A DNA stretch of 64,000 bases from Gammaproteobacteria bacterium (GTDB taxonomy: Bacteria; Pseudomonadota; Gammaproteobacteria; Pseudomonadales; Pseudohongiellaceae), in assembly GCA_008081045.1 (NCBI GenBank), contig VMDC01000001.1:124001-188000 (forward strand). Direction: 5' to 3'. This document shows, one piece after another, positions 46,101-54,514 of the stretch. How positions within the stretch are numbered: the stretch's first letter is position 1; each line of letters opens with the position of its first letter. The position numbers and the translations under genes are program-made. The notes beneath the pieces were generated by a model. That model searched no databases. It had not been told where the DNA came from and saw only the letters and a program-made list of their open reading frames with translations.

Positions 46101-46841
46101 CTAGAACTTGAGCCGCTTGAAGACGGCCTCCGGTATTGATCGCACAACAGCCATGATCAGTCGCCAGTAGCCGGGAACGTAGACAGTGTGTCGTTTGCGC
46201 CTGATAGCCTTTTCGATCTGTCTGGCAACAAGTTCAGGGGAAGACCAGAGAAGGCCTTTGTCAAACTGCTGCGTCATCGGTGAATCTACCAGTCCGGGTC
46301 GGATGTCCAGTACGTCGACGCCGTAGGGTAGGAGCTTCCCCCGTAGACCCTGAAGGTAGGTTGAGACCAAGGCCTTGGCTGCACCGTAAACAAAATTGGG
46401 CTGCCTGCCACGGTCGCCAGCGACTGAGGTGACCACCGCCAGCATCCCACGACCTTGCGCTTTCAAGTAAGGTGTCAGCCGGGTAAGCAAAGAAATGACG
46501 CTCAAGCCATTGATGTCAATTTCACGCCGGGCAAGATCAAAATCCTGCTCTGCCGCCTCCTGATCCGGAAGCGAACCGTGACAGATCAGGACGAGGTCGA
46601 TGTCTTCCTCATCAAAGAATTCAGTCGCGGCATTAATCGCGGTTTCATATTCTTCATGATTCAACAGATCCAGCACACGGGTCCCGACCCGCGCTGCGCC
46701 TCGAACCAGGAGATCCTGCTGCTGCAGCGCCAATCGCGAGCCATTTCGTGCAATCAGAAACAGACTGCTGTGCTGTGCCGCATAGCGCCTGGCAACTGCA
46801 GTCGCGATTGCAGAACCAGCACCGATCAGAAGAATGTTCAT
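46101..46841 (-). CDS. dprE2: DprE2-like short-chain dehydrogenase
   Basis: A 246-residue SDR with the NAD(P) site LLIGAGSAIATAVARRY, the catalytic Tyr-Lys in NFVYGAAKALVSTYLQGLR and the tail GYWRLIMAVVRSIPEAVFKRLKF, which matches the mycobacterial DprE2 C-terminus closely. DprE2 reduces the 2-keto intermediate (decaprenyl-phosphoryl-2-keto-erythro-pentose) to decaprenyl-phosphoryl arabinose. It overlaps the DprE1-like stop by 4 bases (ATGA), so the two redox partners are coupled. Confidence 0.88.
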   Translation of the reverse strand: MNILLIGAGSAIATAVARRYAAQHSSLFLIARNGSRLALQQQDLLVRGAARVGTRVLDLLNHEEYETAINAATEFFDEEDIDLVLICHGSLPDQEAAEQDFDLARREIDINGLSVISLLTRLTPYLKAQGRGMLAVVTSVAGDRGRQPNFVYGAAKALVSTYLQGLRGKLLPYGVDVLDIRPGLVDSPMTQQFDKGLLWSSPELVARQIEKAIRRKRHTVYVPGYWRLIMAVVRSIPEAVFKRLKF

Positions 46842-48193
46842 CGCTGAGATGACCTCATGGCGGCTTGAGTGAGTCCAAGCCGATCCGACTGCAGTGAACC
46901 CAGTGTCCCTGCCGGATCAATCCGGTCTTTAAGGGCTTTGAATTGGTGCCAGTTGGGGTAACCCTGTCTGAATACTGCAGCACTCATGCGCGCATCTTTC
47001 GCCAGATAATGTCGTCCGCCCGCAGCCAGAACGATCTCGTCCAGTCGGTCCAGCAGCGGCAGCAGATCGGGCTCATATTTGAAATCAAGGGTCAGTGTGA
47101 CGCCCTCGCTGGGGAAGCTCAACCAGTTGGCATTGGCAGGCCCGAATCGCTTGAGCACGGCAAGAAAGGAGCCTTTTCCGGACCGACTTACGGTCTCCAG
47201 CGTTTCTCGCAGACCCGACTCTGCGGCGTCGTCTGGCAGAACGAACTGATACTGCAGAAACCCTTCAGACCCATAAAGCCGATTCCACCCTTTCAGACTG
47301 TCCAGTGGAAAGAAATAGTCGTCGTAGTAAACCGAGTTCACTGACTTTTTGAATCTGTGGCGGGCGTAGTACAGCTGGTTAAAGCCACCCATCGTGTAGC
47401 GATTGAGCAGAAACCCCGGCGTCGTAAAGGGCACAGAGAGCTTGCGCTTTGATCTGTGCTCCAGCTTTCCTGTCTCACTGTGACTGCCAAGGTGAATGAC
47501 CCCCCTGCCCAGCGCCGACGCTTTTGCCAGACAGTCCACCCACGCGACGACATACTGTTCGTCATTATGCTGTCGCAGCAGAGCCAGACTCTCCTCGAGA
47601 TTGGCCGCAGGAATTGACTGGGCGCTGATGAAGGCACTCGGCACCTTTTTCAAAGAGATGGTTGCATCCAGAATCATCCCGGTCAGTCCCATACCGCCGC
47701 AGGTGGCCTGAAAGTACTCTTTATTCTCGGTGGGAGAGCAGACTGCGGTCTCACCGCTGGGCAGAAGCAGGGTGAAACGTTCAATGTGATCACAGAAACT
47801 GCCATCGACGTGATGATTTTTGCCGTGAATGTCGGCCGCGATCGCACCACCTATGGTGACCGTCTTTGTGCCCGACAGCACCGGCAGGAACAGGCCCTGT
47901 GGCACACAGACACGCAGTATCTCGGCCAGGGTGGTGCCGGCGCCGCAGCGAATGGTCAGAGCACGCCGGTCAAGGCTGATAAAGTCGTCCAGATACCGGC
48001 TGCTTAACACCCTGGCTGCCAGGGCGCTGTCTCCGTAGCTGCGCCCCGCGCCCCGCGGGATCATTCGCGGTCCCTCGCCGTTCTTTAGAATTTGCGCTGT
48101 GGAGTCAGCATCTCTGGGCGCAAGCACGGACGCTTCTACGTAAGGATACCGACCCCAGCCCGAAAGACGCATTCTGCTATTGACCCCCGTCAT
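46838..48193 (-). CDS. dprE1: DprE1-like FAD-dependent oxidoreductase
   Basis: About 451 residues from the ATG at 48193; 48172 and the track start at 48247 are also in frame and the longer ones overlap gtrA. It matches DprE1 along its length: LSGWGRYPYVE, RGAGRSYGDSA, SGTKTVTIGGAIAADIHGKNHH (FAD-linkage region), the WNRLYGSEGFLQYQFVLP block and the active-site lysine YLAKDARM. It oxidises the 2-hydroxyl of polyprenyl-phosphoryl ribose. At the position of mycobacterial Cys387 it has Thr (GVTLTLDF versus GWNICVDF). Confidence 0.9.
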   Translation of the reverse strand: MTGVNSRMRLSGWGRYPYVEASVLAPRDADSTAQILKNGEGPRMIPRGAGRSYGDSALAARVLSSRYLDDFISLDRRALTIRCGAGTTLAEILRVCVPQGLFLPVLSGTKTVTIGGAIAADIHGKNHHVDGSFCDHIERFTLLLPSGETAVCSPTENKEYFQATCGGMGLTGMILDATISLKKVPSAFISAQSIPAANLEESLALLRQHNDEQYVVAWVDCLAKASALGRGVIHLGSHSETGKLEHRSKRKLSVPFTTPGFLLNRYTMGGFNQLYYARHRFKKSVNSVYYDDYFFPLDSLKGWNRLYGSEGFLQYQFVLPDDAAESGLRETLETVSRSGKGSFLAVLKRFGPANANWLSFPSEGVTLTLDFKYEPDLLPLLDRLDEIVLAAGGRHYLAKDARMSAAVFRQGYPNWHQFKALKDRIDPAGTLGSLQSDRLGLTQAAMRSSQR

Positions 48194-48638
48194 TCTGATT
48201 TTGACCGAATTGGCCATGGGCTGGATTGTTGCCGGCTGTTGAGACAAAAACCATCCGGCTGTCGAGTTGATACTTTACAACATATCCGATGGCCAGTCCG
48301 ATTGCAGCGCCGGAATAGCGCGCGGACTTGCCGCCAAACAAGAATTCGCAGCCCAGTTCGAAACTCCAGAATAAAACGGTAGTAAGTACTCCGGTCACAG
48401 CATAGGCGATGAATGTTCTGAGGTTGTGTCGCTGCGAACGGGTGACGAAGGCGAAGATGAATTTCTTGTCCAGGCAGTATTTACTGATCAGGCCTGTCAT
48501 TGTGCCAATCAGGAGGGCGACGTAGAGCGTGTAGCTACCCGCATAGATTCTGATCGTCAACTCCTGAGACGCCAGGTTGATTAGGGTGGCAATTATGGCG
48601 AAAACCCCATACTTTAGTGCCCGGTCGGCGGCAGTCAT
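48177..48638 (-). CDS. GtrA-family small membrane protein
   Basis: A 153-residue protein with four transmembrane helices (YGVFAIIATLINLASQEL; LYVALLIGTMTGLISKYCLDKKFIF; FIAYAVTGVLTTVLFW; YSGAAIGLAIGYVVKYQLDS) and the GtrA hallmark K(F/W)xF region. GtrA proteins help move or place polyprenyl-linked sugars at the membrane; in mycobacteria the counterpart Rv3789 sits beside dprE1/dprE2. First gene of the operon, overlapping the DprE1-like gene start. Divergent from the inositol-monophosphatase gene with 75 bases between starts. Confidence 0.88.
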   Translation of the reverse strand: MTAADRALKYGVFAIIATLINLASQELTIRIYAGSYTLYVALLIGTMTGLISKYCLDKKFIFAFVTRSQRHNLRTFIAYAVTGVLTTVLFWSFELGCEFLFGGKSARYSGAAIGLAIGYVVKYQLDSRMVFVSTAGNNPAHGQFGQNQNDGGQ

Positions 48639-48713
48639 ATCGAAGTTCTCGTCGGCTTAAATAGATCTCGCTGCGGCTGATGCCCAGCTACTGAGTCGGA
48701 ATAGGAAGCGGCA

Positions 48714-49508
48714 ATGACAGAGCTCATGAATTTTGCACAAAGCGTAGCGCGTGAAGCCGGTGAGCTGATTTTGTGCGAGCGCGAGCAGGCTGACCTTGTT
48801 CACGATTATAAAGGAGGAAATGAGCTGGTGACTAATGCCGACATCAAGGCAGACCAGCTAATCCGAACCCGGATTGAGCAGCGCTTCGCGGAACACCGGC
48901 TCCTGTCTGAAGAGTCTTCTCCTGAGTTGCAGCGGGTCTGGGAGTCTGAGGTGCCGGTTTGGATTGTTGACCCGATCGACGGCACCGTGAACTACGCCCA
49001 CGGCCACATTCAATCGGCCGTCTCCATTGCTTACTGCGAGCACGGACAAATAACCCTTGGCGTCGTCTACAACCCCTTCACCGACGAGCTTTTCAGCGCC
49101 GAATTGGGGCAGGGCGCGAAGCTGAACGGAGCGACGATCAGAGTGGCTGAGGAGACAAATTTGCGCAGAGCCATCATTGCCACAGGGTTTCCGTACATCA
49201 AAGAAGGAATTGACGACATGGTGGAGCGGGTCAGAAGTATTCTTCATCATTGTGCCGACATTCGGCGACTGGGCTCCGCTGCACTCGATATATGCTGGCT
49301 GGCGGCCGGTCGTCTTGACGGTTATTACGAAAGCCTCAGCCTGTGGGATTTCGCAGCGGCCAGACTGATAGCCGCGGAGGCTGGCGCCGTGTGTGGCCAT
49401 TTCGGTGCGGTGCCGGAAGATGTGGACCCCCAATTCTTTAATAAGAACCTCCTGATCGCGAATCCGGCCCTGTACCCCCAGCTGTTGGAGCTGCTGCAGC
49501 AATCCTGA
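48714..49508 (+). CDS. Inositol monophosphatase-family enzyme
   Basis: A 264-residue Mg2+-dependent phosphatase with the Li+-sensitive family motifs: the acid pair in LLSEESS, WIVDPIDGTVNYAHG, and the C-terminal WDFAAARLIAAEAGAVCG. Members hydrolyse myo-inositol monophosphate, fructose bisphosphate or 3'-phosphoadenosine phosphates; SuhB-like is the nearest class by size. Its place next to the arabinose-donor operon may mean it acts on a phosphosugar of that pathway, but this is only a guess. Confidence 0.88.
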   Translation: MTELMNFAQSVAREAGELILCEREQADLVHDYKGGNELVTNADIKADQLIRTRIEQRFAEHRLLSEESSPELQRVWESEVPVWIVDPIDGTVNYAHGHIQSAVSIAYCEHGQITLGVVYNPFTDELFSAELGQGAKLNGATIRVAEETNLRRAIIATGFPYIKEGIDDMVERVRSILHHCADIRRLGSAALDICWLAAGRLDGYYESLSLWDFAAARLIAAEAGAVCGHFGAVPEDVDPQFFNKNLLIANPALYPQLLELLQQS

Positions 49509-49707
49509 GCCCAAAAAATGCTGTGAAAGGCCTTTTTGGCAGGTTAAAGCGAAGTCAGGGCGATTGACGCATCCGGAATCCCTCTTTATTATTTACATTG
49601 GATTCAATGGCTTACAAGCGCGGTGCCGCGTTTCGTCAACCAAACCACAAATATTTGCGTTGTACACACTGAAACAGCAATCGCTGAACCTTTTTAAGGA
49701 GACAATT

Positions 49708-51417
49708 ATGGACAAGCCGGGCAAGCTGACACTGACGCTGATCGCCCTCGTTCTGACGCCGGTGCTGGCGCTGGCACAGGAGCGGGTCGGAGATTTTGCA
49801 CTGATCGACCAGAACGGCTACCACCACAGCATGAGCTATCTGGATGACCACGAAGCAGTGGCGTTTTTGGTGCAGGCTAACGGTAGCGAGGCAACTGAAG
49901 CGGCGCTATCCGGGTTTCTTGCGCTGCGAGATCAGTTTGACTCCAGAGGCATCGAGTTTTTGTTGATCAACCCGATGGGCCTCGAGAACCGCGCTGAAGT
50001 GGCGGCGGAGATGGACAGACTCGGCAGCGACCTCCCGGTGTTGATGGATGATCACCGGGTGATCTCCGAAGCGATGGGAATCTCCAATAGCGGCCAGATG
50101 CTGATCTTTGATCCGGCTCGCTTTACCGTAAAGTATCGGGGTTCCGTGTCCGGGGCTGAAACCGCGCTCAATGAGATTCTGGCCGGTGACCAGGTGTCGA
50201 CGCCTGAAATTGCAGTCAGCGGTGAGGCAGTGACCTACGAGGCAATGACCGAAGTCCCTTCCTATGTCGCGGACATTGCCCCGGTCCTGGCAGAAAACTG
50301 CGCAGCCTGCCATCGCGAGGGCGGCATTGCGCCTTTCGCTATGGACAGTCATGCCATGGTTCAGGGCTGGTCGCCGATGATCCGGGAAGTGCTGATGACC
50401 AAGCGCATGCCACCGGGTGCCATCGACGGCCACATCGGAGACTTCGTCAATAACCGACTGATTGAAGAGCAGGATGTCCGTAATATTATTGCCTGGGCGG
50501 AAGCAGGTGCCCCTAAAGATGGTGACGAAGATCCGCTGACCCAGCTGACCTGGCCAGAGTCCAAGTGGGCTTACGGTGAGCCGGACATGATTCTTGATAT
50601 TCCTGCAACCACTGTCCCGGCGACAGGCAATGGTGTTTTCGCCAATGTTGAAGTGGTTTTTGACATGCCGACTGACCGGTGGATGAAGGGCAGTCAGATT
50701 ATCGCCGGCGATCGCCAGGTACTGCATCACACGGTAAATCGACTGGATTTCCCGGGTGAAGAACCCCGACGTGGTTTCCTCGGAGGTTCTGGTAACCCCG
50801 ATAAAGCCAACATTGCGGCCTACATCCCTGGTTTCATCCAGGAAATGAACCCGGAGGGTACCGGAGGCCTCATCAAGGCCGGTTCGGTTCTACACCTGAA
50901 CATGCACTACACACCGTATGGCAAAGAGACGACTGATCGCAGCCAGGTTGGTGTGTGGTTCTACCCGGAAGGTGAGGAACCAGCCGAGAGGATGTCAGGT
51001 AACTGCGCCTGTATTTTTCCGTTTGGCTGGGACGATATCCCTCCTCATGATCCGGCGTTCGAGCAGGTGAAAAGCATCACGATAGACCGCGAGGCGCATC
51101 TGTACAGCTTTACACCGCACATGCATTTTCGCGGTAAATACATGCGTTTTTATGCTGACTACCCTGACGGTACCACTGAAGAGTTGATCAACGTTGCGAA
51201 ATACAACTACAACTGGCAGCTGAGCTACTTGTACAAAGAGCCCAAACTGGTGCCAGCCGGCACACAGATTCGTGTCGTAGGCGCGTTCGACAATTCCAGC
51301 CAAAATCCCGCGAATCCCGATCCTGAGCGGACGGTGCCCTGGGGCAACGAAAGTTGGGATGAGATGTTCTTTGGTGTCGTGAACTACAAGTTCACCAACC
51401 AGGGGGGAGACGATTAA
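49708..51417 (+). CDS. Thioredoxin-fold/cytochrome c/copper monooxygenase-like three-domain protein
   Basis: A 569-residue exported protein; the ATG at 49708 follows AAGGAG and begins a signal peptide (LTLTLIALVLTPVLALAQ), while the track start at 49564 lies in non-coding DNA. Residues about 22-150 have a thioredoxin/redoxin fold but no active cysteine. Residues about 180-260 hold a c-type heme (NCAACHREGG, then MTKRMPPGA as probable Met ligand). The rest looks like the type II copper monooxygenase (PHM/DBM) fold, with histidines in VLHHTVNR, HLNMHYTPYGK and FTPHMHFRGKYM. It may couple electron transfer from heme to an oxidation reaction. Followed by a strong terminator. Confidence 0.8.
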   Translation: MDKPGKLTLTLIALVLTPVLALAQERVGDFALIDQNGYHHSMSYLDDHEAVAFLVQANGSEATEAALSGFLALRDQFDSRGIEFLLINPMGLENRAEVAAEMDRLGSDLPVLMDDHRVISEAMGISNSGQMLIFDPARFTVKYRGSVSGAETALNEILAGDQVSTPEIAVSGEAVTYEAMTEVPSYVADIAPVLAENCAACHREGGIAPFAMDSHAMVQGWSPMIREVLMTKRMPPGAIDGHIGDFVNNRLIEEQDVRNIIAWAEAGAPKDGDEDPLTQLTWPESKWAYGEPDMILDIPATTVPATGNGVFANVEVVFDMPTDRWMKGSQIIAGDRQVLHHTVNRLDFPGEEPRRGFLGGSGNPDKANIAAYIPGFIQEMNPEGTGGLIKAGSVLHLNMHYTPYGKETTDRSQVGVWFYPEGEEPAERMSGNCACIFPFGWDDIPPHDPAFEQVKSITIDREAHLYSFTPHMHFRGKYMRFYADYPDGTTEELINVAKYNYNWQLSYLYKEPKLVPAGTQIRVVGAFDNSSQNPANPDPERTVPWGNESWDEMFFGVVNYKFTNQGGDD

Positions 51418-51437
51418 GTCCACTCTTTCTGAAAACC

Positions 51438-51466
51438 AAAAAGCCGGGCACTCCCCGGCTTTTTTG
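51438..51466 (+). terminator. Intrinsic terminator after the three-domain heme protein
   Basis: AAAAAGCCGGG and CCCGGCTTTTTT form a strong stem with a five-base loop and a T run, 20 bases after the stop. A run of A before the stem makes it partly active in the other direction too. Confidence 0.85.
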
Positions 51467-51706
51467 TCTCTGCGATTTAATCGAGGCGGCGAGTGTTCCG
51501 GGGTCACTATAACCTGCGCTCAGGCGCTCAATCCGCTGCAGATACCGTTTGGGTTGATTGCCCGCCCAGTGTCACGAGGGTCCCTGGGGCGTTTGCTTTA
51601 TCATGACAGCCCAAGGCGGCTTCAAAAAGCCCGGAAATGAGAGTAAGGTCGGATAGAAACGCGCTGCTGTCCCGTCATAATAAGACCAAAACCTCTGGAG
51701 GCAATT

Positions 51707-52693
51707 ATGAATCAGCGTCTCAACCTCTTGCTGGCCCTCGCATTTTTCCTGGCGTCTGAACCGCTTCTCGCTCAGTCGCCGGAGCCGCCTAGAACTGAAC
51801 ATGGGTATCCGGATCTGCAGGGCACCTATACGTTCCGCACAATCACCCCGCTGCAACGACCCGCTGAGCTGGCCGACAAGGCCACACTCACGGCTGAGGA
51901 AGCAGCGGAGTGGGCGGCCTATGAGAATCGACGCCAGAATCGTGATCTCATTATCGACTCGGTCGGAGGAGCGGGCTATCCACCCGGTGTTATTTCGTAC
52001 AATGAATTCTGGTATGAACGTGGTAATGATACTGTTTCGGATCGGCGTACTTCTCTGGTTTATGACCCGCCTAACGGCAGATTGCCGCCGCTGAACGCCA
52101 GCGGTCGTGAGCGTAATGCCCTTGTGCAACAGATGAGACGCGACAGTGCCGGCCCCGAGGCACGAACCTTGAACGATCGGTGTATTATCAACAATCGCAC
52201 GGGGCCGCCTCTCATCTCCGGCTCCTACAACAACAATATGCAGCTGGTTCAAACCCGCGAACATGTGATGATCATGACCGAAATGGTTCATCACGCCCGC
52301 ATTATCCCCTTCGCTGAAGATTTTGACGCGCCGTTTCCACAATGGGCGGGCCGTTCGATTGCCCGATGGGAGGGTGATACTCTGGTGATAACAAGCAAGC
52401 ATTTCTACCCTGAGTATGGCTGGCGCAATACTTCCCCGAATCTGCGCATCGAAGAGCGGTTTACCTGGATTGATGAGAATACACTGGATTACGACTTCAC
52501 CGTGGAAGACGCCGCCATGTGGGATCAGCCGTGGTCTGCCCGCTTGCCTATGCGCAGGATTGAAGAGCCGATCTATGAGTACGCCTGCCATGAAGGTAAT
52601 CATGGTTTGATGGGGATTCTGGCCGGCTGGAGGCGCTGGGAAGTGGAAGGGAAAAATCAGGGTCGTATTCCCAGTGTTGATGATGACGAATAA
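51707..52693 (+). CDS. Secreted protein of unknown function
   Basis: A 328-residue exported protein with a signal peptide (LNLLLALAFFLASEPLLAQ). It has a Trp/Tyr/Arg-rich beta domain with recurring elements (GYPDLQGTYTFRTITPL, QTREHVMIMTEMVHHARII, WEGDTLVITSKHF, FTWIDENTLDYDFTVED) and ends IYEYACHEGNHGLMGILAGWR, a signature of a widespread hypothetical family in acidobacteria and gammaproteobacteria. The fold suggests a lipocalin- or beta-clam-like ligand binder. Follows the terminator after its own GGAGG site. The track's 386-residue ORF on the other strand is a shadow. Confidence 0.75.
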   Translation: MNQRLNLLLALAFFLASEPLLAQSPEPPRTEHGYPDLQGTYTFRTITPLQRPAELADKATLTAEEAAEWAAYENRRQNRDLIIDSVGGAGYPPGVISYNEFWYERGNDTVSDRRTSLVYDPPNGRLPPLNASGRERNALVQQMRRDSAGPEARTLNDRCIINNRTGPPLISGSYNNNMQLVQTREHVMIMTEMVHHARIIPFAEDFDAPFPQWAGRSIARWEGDTLVITSKHFYPEYGWRNTSPNLRIEERFTWIDENTLDYDFTVEDAAMWDQPWSARLPMRRIEEPIYEYACHEGNHGLMGILAGWRRWEVEGKNQGRIPSVDDDE

Positions 52694-52709
52694 CGGAGGC
52701 CTGCGCTGA

Positions 52710-53087
52710 ATGGCAGCCACAGGAAAGACCACACCGGAGCATGATGCCAGGATCGCGTCTATGTCGTTCGGGGCTGTATATCCACATTACGTGACTAAAG
52801 TGGTCAGCAAAGGCAGGACCGAGCAGGAGTTGCAGACAGTGATTGGCTGGCTCACCGGTATTGAAGAAGCGGGGCTGCGACAGGCGATTGACGATGAGCT
52901 TTCTTTTGAGGCGTTCTTTGCAAATGCTGAGTTGAATCCGAAAGCCGCGCTGGTGAAGGGGGTGATTTGCGGCTACCGGGTTGAAGCCATAGAAACGCCT
53001 TTAACCCGGCAAGTGAGAATTCTTGACAAGCTGGTAGACGAGCTGGCGCGCGGTCGCCCCATCGACAAAATTCTCAGAACCGGATGA
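52710..53087 (+). CDS. DUF2200-family protein
   Basis: A 125-residue protein of the DUF2200 type: ARIASMSFGAVYPHYVTKVVSKGRTEQELQTVIGWLTG is the recognisable core, followed by FFANAELNPKAALVKGVICGYRVEAIE and a helical C-terminus. The family is of unknown function and small size; cytoplasmic. Overlaps the following RibD-like gene by 4 bases (ATGA), so the two are co-translated. Confidence 0.85.
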   Translation: MAATGKTTPEHDARIASMSFGAVYPHYVTKVVSKGRTEQELQTVIGWLTGIEEAGLRQAIDDELSFEAFFANAELNPKAALVKGVICGYRVEAIETPLTRQVRILDKLVDELARGRPIDKILRTG

Positions 53088-53629
53088 CTGGGCAGGCAGC
53101 AAGCCCGATGTTAAGGGTCACCTATTGCGCCGCGATGAGCGCCGACGAATTTATTGCTGCAGAGCATGGCGATGTGTCATGGCTGGACAAAGTGGAGAGC
53201 GACAGCTCGGACACCCATCTCGAGGCCTTGTTCAGCAGTATTGACTCTATTGTCATGGGCAGAGAAACCTATCGTTTTATCCAGCACCATGGATCCTGGC
53301 CCTATGAGGATAAACCTTCCTGGGTAATCAGCTCTGCCGATGTGGAGTCGATGCCGGGGTCGCAGCTGTCGTGCGTGCCTTCGATTGAGTGCTTCCTGAC
53401 GCAGGTGACTCAGAGCGGTCTTTCGCATGTCTGGTTGTTGGGCGGGGGTCAGCTTGCGTCAGGGTTTTTAGAAAAGGGCCTGATTACCGATCTGATTCTG
53501 TCTAAATTTCCGGTGTTCCTGGGTGGGGGCATATCACTGTTCAGTCGCCATATCTTGGCAGACATCCCGAGTAAATCCCGGCAGGAAGTTGAATTCAAAG
53601 CCCATCAGCGCATCGAGATTGCTCTTTGA
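53084..53629 (+). CDS. RibD C-terminal domain/dihydrofolate reductase-family protein
   Basis: A 181-residue NAD(P)H-dependent reductase-like protein with VTYCAAMSADEFIAAEHGDVSWL, the SIVMGRETYRFIQHHGSWPY segment and VWLLGGGQLASGFLEKGLITDLILS, the typical RibD_C/YyaP-like pattern. The substrate is unknown; paralogues outside the riboflavin pathway are common. Coupled to the DUF2200 gene upstream. Confidence 0.88.
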   Translation: MTGQAASPMLRVTYCAAMSADEFIAAEHGDVSWLDKVESDSSDTHLEALFSSIDSIVMGRETYRFIQHHGSWPYEDKPSWVISSADVESMPGSQLSCVPSIECFLTQVTQSGLSHVWLLGGGQLASGFLEKGLITDLILSKFPVFLGGGISLFSRHILADIPSKSRQEVEFKAHQRIEIAL

Positions 53630-53753
53630 ATGCTTGAGTGGCGGCAGCTGTCTGAGTCTGTACAGTGCTTTTATTTTGTGAGCCTTACGGGTGTGATGAG
53701 ACAATTGGGCCAATGATCGTAATTCCCGCTGTGAACGAATGCTGATCTGAACC

Positions 53754-54311
53754 ATGCCTCGATCCTATTGCCCACGCTGTGACTATCCGGAGCGCACCTG
53801 TCTGTGCCACGACATCGACCGGACCGGCTATTCCATCAAGCTCACGATTCTGCAGCATCCCACTGAAGCAGGGCACGCAAAAAATACCGCGCGGCTTATT
53901 ACCCTTGTAGCAGAGGGGGCAGAAGTTGCGGTCGGTGAGCAACCCGAAGATTTTGACGGGGTGCGGCATGCCTTGCTGTCGAATCCGGGCGTGGTGGTGC
54001 TCTTTCCAACCAGCATCAGCGTGCCCCTGTCTGAAGCGAATCAAACTTCACCGGTGCACAGGCTGGTCCTGATTGACGGAACCTGGCGCAAGGCCAAAAA
54101 AATCTGGATGTCCAATCCGTGGCTACAGCAACTGCGGGTCTGTCACATCAATGATGCATCGAGCCGGTACCGTATCCGGCGTGGCAGCGTACCCGGAGGT
54201 CTGGCGACGATTGAAGCGGCTGCAGCTGCCTTGGCACAGCTGGGAGAAGCGAACACAGAAGCCCTGCTGAATGCGTTCGAGGCTTTCCAGAAGAACTGGC
54301 CGAGCCCCTGA
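53754..54311 (+). CDS. DTW-domain protein, probable tRNA-uridine aminocarboxypropyltransferase
   Basis: A 185-residue protein with the zinc-binding cysteines YCPRCDYPERTCLCHD at the N-terminus and the DTW motif variant LVLIDGTWRKAKKIW, followed by LRVCHINDASSRYRIRR. DTW proteins such as E. coli TapT add a 3-amino-3-carboxypropyl group (acp3U) to tRNA, using S-adenosylmethionine. The presence of both motifs at normal spacing suggests an active enzyme. Stand-alone gene. Confidence 0.9.
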   Translation: MPRSYCPRCDYPERTCLCHDIDRTGYSIKLTILQHPTEAGHAKNTARLITLVAEGAEVAVGEQPEDFDGVRHALLSNPGVVVLFPTSISVPLSEANQTSPVHRLVLIDGTWRKAKKIWMSNPWLQQLRVCHINDASSRYRIRRGSVPGGLATIEAAAAALAQLGEANTEALLNAFEAFQKNWPSP

Positions 54312-54514
54312 TCTGCGAAAGCGCGTGTCAGCTTGCCGATTGGTCTGACCCGCATGGGTACCGCTGCTTGTCGCAGGGCGTTGCGTCGCGGGAGGTGCCA
54401 GCTGTTCCGTTGACTGGACAGGCTCTGTTGCGGTGAAGGTAAATTACTGGATTTCAACCGGCAGCTGAGCCATATTGAAGCCTTGATTCGTTCTTTTGGT
54501 GTTTGGAGAAACTC

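Noticed and set aside
51572-52732. 386-residue ORF on the - strand
   Set aside because: Antisense shadow of the secreted protein gene at 51707; no signal, family motif or ribosome site, and odd composition.
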